64,000 bases of DNA, from the NCBI GenBank assembly GCA_963383645.1, contig OY726571.1, positions 83,195,388 to 83,259,387 of the forward strand, read 5' to 3'. The position numbers and the translations under genes were made by a program. Below, one piece after another: positions 51,714 through 61,765 of the stretch (position 1 is its first letter; each line of letters opens with the position of its first letter). The notes under the pieces are model-generated. The model was not told the DNA's origin. It saw only the letters and a list, made by a program, of their open reading frames with translations, and ran no database searches. The DNA is from Muscardinus avellanarius. Lineage: Eukaryota; Chordata; Mammalia; Rodentia; Gliridae.

Positions 51714-54700
51714 AAAAAGAGAACTCACAGAGTCATGCTGCCATGGTTTGGATCTGGAATGCTCCCAAAGTCCATGTTAAAGGCCCATGAAAGGCACCAT
51801 TAGGAGTTGGAACCTTGTGGGAAGTATCCTAGGTCACTGGGATGTACCCTCGAAGGGGTCTGTGGGACCCCAGTTCATCCTCTCTTCCCTTCTGCTCTGT
51901 GACTTATGATATAAGCAGTTTTGTTTGGTCCTGTGCTACCACCATGATATGCTAGTTCATCAAAACCCCAAAACAATGGGGCCACTGGGTCATGGGCTAA
52001 ACCTTCAGAACTGTGAGCCCAAACAAACCCTTTGTCTATAAACTAATTACCTTGGGTGCTTTGTTATAGTGACAGAAAGCTGACGAATACACACGACCCT
52101 CTTTGGATCTTAGTTCCCTTCCGTAAAAACAGTGGCCTGGATTTGGGGTTCCTTCCAGGTCTAACATTCTCGAGCTTTCTTCTTCTGTTTGTTCTCTTTT
52201 GTTTGGTTTTAAGCTCTACTAGTAAACAAACAGCTCTGCCTAATTTAAGTTCACAATTCATATAAAATGGTAGGAAGGTCAAACAAGTGGAAGCCCCATA
52301 ACTCGGCATTACATAGGGACAGCTCAGGGAAGTGTCTCCCTTGAAGTCTGTCTCAAAGTGTGTGGGCCCCACGGTGAACTTGCATCTGCATCTGCATGCG
52401 GGGATAAGCTCCTCATGCTCATGCCTCAGGACACTCCTGACCACCACGCCTCTGAGAGAGTATGAGGACCTAGCCTCTGCTTATAACAACATCACTGACG
52501 ATGATGGACAGCCTGGGTTCTGATTTCCCGCCCTGCTGTGGCATGCTTTTGAAATGTTGATGGCTCTCAACCTCTTTGAGCTTCCGGCTTAAACAGGAAT
52601 AATCATAGTTCTCTGAGGTTGTTGTGAAGCTAGAAAGCAAGCCATATTAAAGGTTCTGAGCATCCATCAAGCTAACTCCTCCCTCCTCCTCCCTTTCTTC
52701 TCCGACTGTGCCAAAAGAAAAGTGCTGCAGCTCTGAGCGAGCCGGGGGCAGCCCGTGCGGTGCTCTCCTGACACCAAGCCTATGCCCTCTCTTCAGCTGG
52801 AGGTGGCTGCCACCAAAGAACAGTGCGACTGTTGGTGGGGGAAGCTCTCTCCAGGTCGCTGTAGCTTCCCTTTTCTATCCGTGGGATGACTGCACCTACA
52901 ACCGTGTGATCAAATGACCCTGATGAAAGCCAGCACCCAGCACGCTGCTTAAACCACCGCATGCTTGTTAAAATGTTACAGTATGTTGGGCTGGGCGTGG
53001 TGGCACACGCCTTTAATCCTAGTTGTGTGAGTCTCAGACAGGAGGAGAGCAGGCTCCAGGCCAGGTCTTACAACTTAGTGAGACCCTGTTTCAAAATAAA
53101 AATTAAAATAGAGTTGAGAGTGTCACTCAGAGGTAGAAAGCCCTTGGGTTCAGTCAACAATAAAACCTATGGTAGTTGCATGTTTTAACTTGTGTAGTAT
53201 GAACCATAATTTGTAAATAAAGTATTTTCATAGCAATAGGAATAACCTTTCATGATATACCACTGTACATGGGCACCATACCAGAGATGCAGGTGTATTA
53301 CCTCAACCCCCACAGCTTTATGAGGTAGGTATTAGTCCAGGTCACCGACAGGAAACTGAGACTTAGAGAAGTGATCTGCCCACGTCCATCGTAATAACAA
53401 GCCAAGTGGCAGAGCCAGAGCTCAGACCCAAACCCCTGAGCCAGAGATGTGCGATTACACCCTGCTAAACTGAGCAGCCATGAACCTGAGCGTACAACAG
53501 AGTTAAAAGGGCTCCTGTCAAATTCACCAGCAAATCAGGGAGATGCCTTATCACTGGTCTCACTCTGAGCTGATTTCTGTACTGCTAGGTTCTCTATGCG
53601 TTAGTCAGCTTTTCATTGCGGTGCTGTAATACCTGAGAATCAACTTAGAGAAGGTTTCTTTTGCTCACAATTTAGCCCGTGGTCAGCTGCCTCCATTGCT
53701 CTCAGGCCTGGAGCGGGCGCTGCATCACGGCAGGAGGATGCGGCAGACCAAAGAAGCCACTCACCTCGGGGCTGCCAGGAAAGGAGGGGCTCAGGGTCCT
53801 GAGACACCTTCAAGGTCGTCCCCATGACCTACTTCCTCCTCTAGACCCCACTTCCTGAAGTTTCCATCCCCTCAACAGTACTGCCGGGGGGAACCAAGCA
53901 TTCAACGCAAGAGCTCTGGGGACACTTACGATCTGAACCCCAGCGCTGTCATGAGATGTGTCTGACCTGCTGATCTAACTCTACATCTGCCTTTAGATCT
54001 TCTTTCTTTCCATTGCCCTCATCAGTAAAGCTTAAAAGCGAGATCAGGATGTGAACTCCAATGGAGAACAGTCTCAGACAGCGTTTTATGGCAGTTTTAA
54101 GAACAGAGGGAAACACATTTCAAGGACCTGTTTCTATGGGTAGATACTATATTTGAACAGGATTTTTTTGGGGGGGACTGGGGACAGAACCCAGGGGCAT
54201 CTGACCTCTGAGCTACACCCCCAACCTATTTTTTATTCTTTATTTTGAAACAAGGTCTCACTAAGTTGTGGAGGGCCTCACTAAGTAGCTGAGGCTGTCC
54301 GTGAACCGCGATCCTCCTGTCTCAGCCTCCGAATGCTGGGATTACAAGCGTGCACCACCACGCCCGGCTGAACAGGATCTTTATAAGGCACATATTTGCT
54401 GTTTTGAACTTAAACTAGAAACATGACATTTCCCAAAGTCATGTTTTTGGGAAGGAAAGAGGAAGGGAGGGAGGGAGGGAGGAAGGGGGAAAGAACTGGG
54501 AGACCCCAACCCCAGCTGCTTGCTACAGTTTGGATCTTACTTTCCTGCTTGCTACAGTTTGGATCTTACAGTCCTGTGTTGCAGGACTGCTCCCTGGAGC
54601 GGTGCTTGTGGAGGTTGTGGTGCCTTTAAGAGGCAGGGTGTAATGGAAGGTCTTTGGGTAACTGGTGGAGTACCTCAAAGGGGGCTGTGGGACACCAGTG

Positions 54701-57645
54701 TGTTCCTCTTTTTCTTTCTCATTCCCTGCCATGAGGCAATGGGTTTGCTGCACCACATGTTCCTGCCATAGTATGCTTCCTTGCCACAGGCCCAAAAGCA
54801 ATGGGGCCAACTGACCCTGGACTGAAACCTCCAAAACTGTGAGCCCAAATAAACCTTTCCTCTTAGTAGGTTGATGATAAGAGATATTTGTTATAGTAAC
54901 ATAAAGCTAACATCTAGCTGTATAAAAATAGATTTTGCCGGGCATGGTGGTGCACGCTTGTAATCCACGCACTTGGGAGGCGGAGACAGGAGGATCAGGC
55001 AGTTCGAAGCCAGCCTCGCTGGCTTAAGAGACACTGTTTCCAAATAAAAAAAATATAAAAAAGGTCTGGGAGTGTAGCCCGGAGGTAAAAGGGTTTCCAG
55101 GAATCCAGTACCACCAAAAAAAAAAAAAAAAAAAAAAAAAGATTTTAATTTAGAATCCACCTTTTCTTGGTACTAGGAATTGACCTCTGAGCTACTCTCT
55201 CTTCCTATTTTATTCTGAAACAGGGTCTTACCAAGTTGCCACATATCTTGGTCAGTATTCTCACTGCTATAATCCAAAGACCTGGCCATGTAACCTAGAG
55301 GAAGGAAGACTTATTTGCTCATGGTTTCTCTGGGGCTTTGGGGGTTCAATCCACACAAGGCCAAGGACTGCGATGTCAGGGCGCAGCAGTGGAAAATGGA
55401 GAGAGGCGTGCACAAGGCCTCAGAAGCAAGAGAGAAAGGGAGAGGAGAAGAAATCATGTATAATGCCCATGGCAGCAGCCCCAGGGACTTACCCTACCAG
55501 CCAGGCCACCACTGAGATTATAACCCAGCCCACTCCCAACACCGCTGCCTTGTTTGGGTGGGGGGTATAGGCCATTCTATTTCCAAACCATGACACCACA
55601 TGCTAGCCTTGAACCTGAACCTGTCTTGGCCTTGGGTTTATAGCCATGTGTCACTGCGCCTAGCCCAGAATTCATCTTAAAGATGTCAATTCTTACTGTT
55701 TGTGGAAATCTGGTTAATTCTTCAGATAAAGAAGGGAGACACTTGTTCGTGCTTACGGTCGCATAACTTGTCTTTGAAGATGGGCAAAGAACCGAATACC
55801 CTCTCTTCCACACTAATTCTGCTGGGGATGAAGATTGGGACAGAAGCTTCCTCCTTTTTTAAAGCTGGTAACAGGACATGTAGTGGTCTGCACATCCAAA
55901 TGGACAAAAAGGAAAGAAAAAAACACTATGTGGCAGCTTCTTTGTTTTCTAATGACTATTCTGGAGTTAGAAAGTAGAAAGCGAGGCTTCTGGAGGATGT
56001 TTGTCACCACGCACACAAAGGATTAAGGAAACGAGAGCAGTCTGCTACCACGGGCTCGACAATGTGAACCTTTATGCACGCAGCCCGGGCTCACATTTAA
56101 GGCAGATTTATTACCCAACAACTCGTACTGTACAGAATATCTAGTGTTCTCTGTTCACACATCAGTGTGTAAGAATAATGGGTGGATTCAGTAATCCCTG
56201 AGGAATGCTGGGATCTCGGGGAGGAACTCAAACGTCTTCTAGTTGGCAAAGGAACCATTAACCAATCCGTGCAACCTACCCTCTGGTAGATGTTTAAACT
56301 GCAGGATGCCGTCCACCCACTTTTCACAGGTTTTGGCAAAGTAGTCATACCCATACAGGGCTTCTAGCGGCTTCCTTGCTTTCTCACTCCACTTAGAAAC
56401 GTCTCGGATACCTGAAAAACAGAAGCGTGCACAGGATGGCTTCGGTCTCCTGCTGAGGTTATCGTTAAACAGCCTGAGTGCAGGCCACCCTGAGCCCCAC
56501 ACGCTGTCCACCTGCCTCCCCAGTACCTGCCCGGCTCAGTCCTCCAGGCCTCCCCTGACTCCCTCCCGCACCCCTCTTCTCCGTTCTCCCTGCTCAGTAC
56601 TTATGCCTGGCAGTGTTTTCTGCACTTGTGGTTGGATCTGTCCCCCTCAGGGTGAGCTCCAGTGTAAGAGCATTGGCTCTGTGCCTGATGTACACCAGGG
56701 CATGTTCCATGCCGCCCGCAAACAGACCCACGGTAAACACCAAGTGAGTGAAATCAGACCTGCGCTGAATGCTTTCTGTTAAAGGTATAAAATAGTCCTC
56801 TAATGAGAGTCCCATGGGTAGGAGTGACATTGCAGTCATTCCTAGGTAACTGGGGAAATTGGCTCCAGGACTCTACAGGGACTCCAAAATCTGTGGATAC
56901 TCATGTCCCTTAATTAAATTAGTATATTTGCATAGGACCTGGACAAATCCTCACATATACTTTATTTATTTTGATACTGGGAATTGAACCCATGGGCATT
57001 CTATCTCCAAGCTCAACCCTTAACCCCCTTTATTTTGAAGCAGGGTCTGTTGCTGAGGATGGCCTTGAACCTGCGATCCTCATGTCAGCCTCCCCAGGAC
57101 TGGGACTGCAAGTGTATGCCACTATCCCTCGACCCTCCCATATACTTTAAATCATCTCCACATTGTTTGTAATGTCAAATACAACTTAAATCAATTGTAA
57201 ATAAATGTTCTACTATTTGGGAACAATGACAAGGAAAGGAGTCTGTACAGCCTGTTAAGCACATTTTAAAAAATATTTCAATGGCAGTTGCTTGAATACA
57301 TAGATGCAGAACCCATGGATTCAGATACAGAGAGCGAGCTATATTTATAAATGTTCTTTCTGGTACAGTGAGAAATATATGCAGGTTATTCATGTTAATT
57401 TCTGCTACTGAAGAAATAGGATGTAAAAGCTGGGTGTGGTGGTACATGCTTGTAATCCAAGTACTTGGGAGGATGAGACAGGAGGATTGCAGGTTTGAAT
57501 TCAGCCTCAGCAACTTAGTGAGGCTGTCAGAAACTTAGTGAGGCCCTGCTTCCAAATAACAAAATATAAAGGGCTGGGAACACAGCTCAGAGGTAAGATG
57601 CCCCTGAGTTCAATCCCCAGTTCCACACATATACAGAGATGGAGA

Positions 57646-57704
<59 letters not shown>

Positions 57705-58492
57705 AAAGGAAAAGTAGGATGAAAGAGCTAACTACTAACTCCAAACTATATTATAGATGATTTACAAGTAGGAAAGCCATTGTAGCTAAGAACTACCTTA
57801 AAACAATCAACAAATACAATTACTTAATTCAGTCTTTCCCATCACTCTTTAAACACTGTGATGAGAGAGACACCTTTGCTCCTGTAGCCAGGAGACAGTA
57901 GCAGGACAGTTGTCCACGGCAACACTGGAGATCAACCAGCTGCCCATCAGAAGAAAGAATGGACAGATACACCTGCCGTCAGTCCAACGGTGTCTCTGGA
58001 ACTGGAAACAGCAGTCAAAGCAAATGTACCGCTGGGCGTGGTGGCGCATGCTTGTAATCACAGCATTTGGGAGGCTGAGACTGGAGGATTGTGGTTCACA
58101 GACAGCCTCAGCTACTTAAGTGAGGCCCTCCGCAACCTAGTGAGACCCTGTTTCAAAATATGCAAAGTGCAGGGAAAAAACGCAAGTCACAGAAGACAAC
58201 AAATAGCATGAAATCATTCTGCAAGGCTCAGACACAAATTAAACCACACCTTGTTTAGGAATATAAGTATATGTGACAAAACTATTTTCACAGAGACAGA
58301 GCAGGGATCTGTAGGGCTCAGGCGGAGGGTGAAAGAGGTGGAAGCCCATGAGTAGAACAAGCTATTAGCAGTGATCAGGGCGGGGCCACAAACCGAGATC
58401 ACGGTGTCATGATTCATACATATCACATGGGTTGAATTCTACCTATCAAATGTTACATAACGAGAAAAAGTTCCCTGTGATATGAAGACCAG

Positions 58493-58532
<40 letters not shown>

Positions 58533-61500
58533 TGCTAGAGTTTGAACTTGGGGCATTCTACCTTTGAGCTACACTCCCCACCTTATTTTTTTATTTTGAA
58601 ACAGGATCTCACTAAGTGGCACGAGGCCTTGTTAAGTTGCTGAGGCTGGCCATGAACCGAACCTGTGATCATCCTGTCTCAGCCTCCCAAGTACTGAAAT
58701 TACAGGCCTGTACCACCATGCTTGGCTAAGGCCACATCTTTTAAGAACCAAGCAGATCAATGTTCAACGTGAAGATGTTTTTCCTGCTGAAACATGGATA
58801 GAAGAGGCCCTTTTAAAAAGCGTACATGTGGAGTGAGAGGTATCTGGAAATGTCAACTGTGGGGAGTCTTCACGCTCCCACAGGAAACAGCAGCTAAATC
58901 TCGAGGGTCAGGGACACCCGGCTGACAATCTAGCCCGCCCTGTGGTCAGAACCATGGCTGGCTCGGGAGCCGACCAGCCGGGTGTGAGCCCCAGCTCCAG
59001 CGCGTACTAGCTCTGTGACACCGAGCAAGTTGCTTAACCCTCATGCCAGTGTCCTCACCAGGAAAATAAGAATTATAATAACATGCTAGAATAAATAAGT
59101 CAATATGTGAAATGTGACCAAGTGTCTAGCATGTAACACACTCTCAAAAATATTCTTTGCATTTATATACTCACTTCTGCTAATTTATTTCAAGAGGAAG
59201 CCAGTTTTGCCCCAAAGCGTAATTATCCACCAAAAATAAAGTAGTAATTATGTTTCATAGTTAAGTTCTCCAAATTACCCCTTGAATCAAACTGTTTGCT
59301 AATCTAAAACAGAACAAATTTGGATTCCAAAAGAAACGGATGTATTTCTTTTTTTCCTTTTTTTTTTTTTTTGAGCACATAAGCTTGTGTAAAATACTGG
59401 AACTGTAGTGAAGAAAACTGTTCACTCATCATTAATTAGTGAATTAATCCAGTAAACTTTATTTGGTGTCGACTATGTGTTAGCTTCTGCCAATATAAAC
59501 TTGAATGAGATATGAGCTCTGTTTTCAAGGGCCCCATAGTCCATTTGAAAACTTGTTATCAACGATTATAAAACAGCAGTTCTCCCTTATCCACAGGAGA
59601 CATGTGTGAGAGCTGAGCGAGTGCTGAAACCATGGGCAGAGGATCTGATAACTGAGACTGCTGCCAAGAGCCTGGCAGGCAGGTAGTGTATACAGCGTGG
59701 ATACACTGGACAAAGGGAGAATTCATGTTCCTGGAGGGATACAGCGGGATGGAGCAGGAGAGCCTGAGATTTCATCATTCTACTCAGAATGGTGCACAAT
59801 CAAAAACGTATGCATTGTTTATTTCTAAAATTTTCCATTTAGTATTTTCATAGTATAGTTGACTGAGGGTAATTAAAACTGTGTAAAGTAAAACTGCAGA
59901 TAAGAGGACTACTGTATTTCAGTGTGTATCTCTTACTGAGATAAGAAACTTAGCAGAGAAGTGGTTATGAGTTCAATTTTTAGATGTGCCAAATATGAGG
60001 TATGTATGGGGCAATTAGATAAGAAAATTGAATGACAAACTGAATATCTACAATTTGGGCCTTACATGAAGACAGGGAGTGGGTATAATAATAAGAAGCC
60101 CTATGCAGTAGTGTCCACCTATAGTTCAAGCTACTCAGGAGGCTGAGGCAGGAGAATGACTTGAGTCCAGGAGTTCGAGACCAGCCTGGACAACACAGAG
60201 AGACACCCGTCCCCCCAACTAAAAATAAGTGGAAGCTCCAAGAAAAGGGGCATAATTGATGCTGCAAGCTTCACGAGCCTATTCAAACTGCAGAATGACC
60301 AAGGAAGAAAGGGCAGCCGGTGTCCAGTGGGTTTCGCCACCTGTGCGGCACCCTCCACACTGGACAGATGGGTCAGAAGTCACCTTGTCACGAGCTAAGT
60401 GGGGACAGGAGGATGAGGACGTGGCAGTGACAGCCAGGAAGGGAAGCAGAGATATACTAGACAGGAAAGAGTGGTGTGAGGTTGAGAGGCTGGTGTTCTG
60501 TGTTCATGGAAGTCAGAGCCATGGCAATGGTGACCTCACGATGAGTGTCCGAGGCCAAGGGAAAGGCTGCTGGCGCCCAGGACAAGAGGCCACTGAGCAG
60601 CGTATGCCCAGTGTTACAGTGGCCCAGGGGAAAAGCACCAGGCCCAGGGACTTTGGGATCCCTCCACAGACGTGGGGCCCCTGGAGCTGGGAGCTAGGGT
60701 ACAGACCTCTCTGCACAGTAGGCTGTGGCTGGAGGGGAAGGCCAGCACAAGCTGCCATATTAGCAGCATCAGGCCCAGGGGAAGCTCATTTCAGGAATGG
60801 CAATTTATTTGATGCAAGAGCTGTATAGGAAGGAGGAGGAGACAGGAGGAGATGAGGCTAGAAAGCTGGGTGGGGCCAGACCACGCGGCCAGCCAAGCTG
60901 CGTGGACTTTATTGAAGGATGTTAAGTAGGAGACTGAAGTCAGCAGATTATTGTCTTAGAAAGGATGCTCTTTTAGAAGGCCAAACTTCCACAAGAGGCT
61001 GAGGGCCTGAGCCAGGAGCATGGGGGAGGGGAGAGGAGGGGACTAGCAAGAGGAGAGGGTAGAGGACTCGCCTTCGAGGGCCAACTCTGAGGCTCCTATG
61101 CCTGGCTAGGCCACGCGCCATTAGCTGAGAGAGTGATTATGGGAGAGAACACGTGAGCACGGTGAGGTACAGGAACCGCCATGACACAACTCAGCTTCAG
61201 ACCGACAAAGGCCACGTTCTTGGGCAAAACACAAAGAAACATTAACAAACTTAAAAGAACTGAAATCATACAAGGTATGTTTTCTGAACCTAATGGAACA
61301 AACTAAATGCCTATAGCAGAAAAAGTATCTGGGAAGACTCCAGTATTCAGCAGCTAGATAATACACTTCTAAATAACTCTGGGTAAAAGAGGAGGTCTGA
61401 ATGGATCTGATCATCTGAACAGAATAAAAATACAATGCATCAGAGTTTTTAGATGCAAACAGGAAACAGAGGACTCGAGTCAAGGGGCTCAAACGCTCCT

Positions 61501-61732
61501 TGAGAAGGGGCCAGGGAGACCCAGACTCTCCAGCCAGACTGGCCAGGAGGGAGGGAGGACAGAGGACACAGACTCACAATAAACAGGAAAACGAGGGGCA
61601 TCACTGTAGACCCTGCAAACTATTAACTGCGCAATGAGGCAATACAAATAAAATTCTAAAAGTAGTCACTGTCTTTGACAATGAGATTATAATTGTTTTA
61701 TATTGGTGTGTGTGTGTGCGTGTGCGTGTGTG

Positions 61733-61765
<33 letters not shown>

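Noticed and set aside
60256..60828. 190-residue plus-strand frame inside a BPHL intron
   Set aside because: No domain, no splice or polyadenylation context, and mixed composition. It is most likely a chance frame in G/A-rich DNA.
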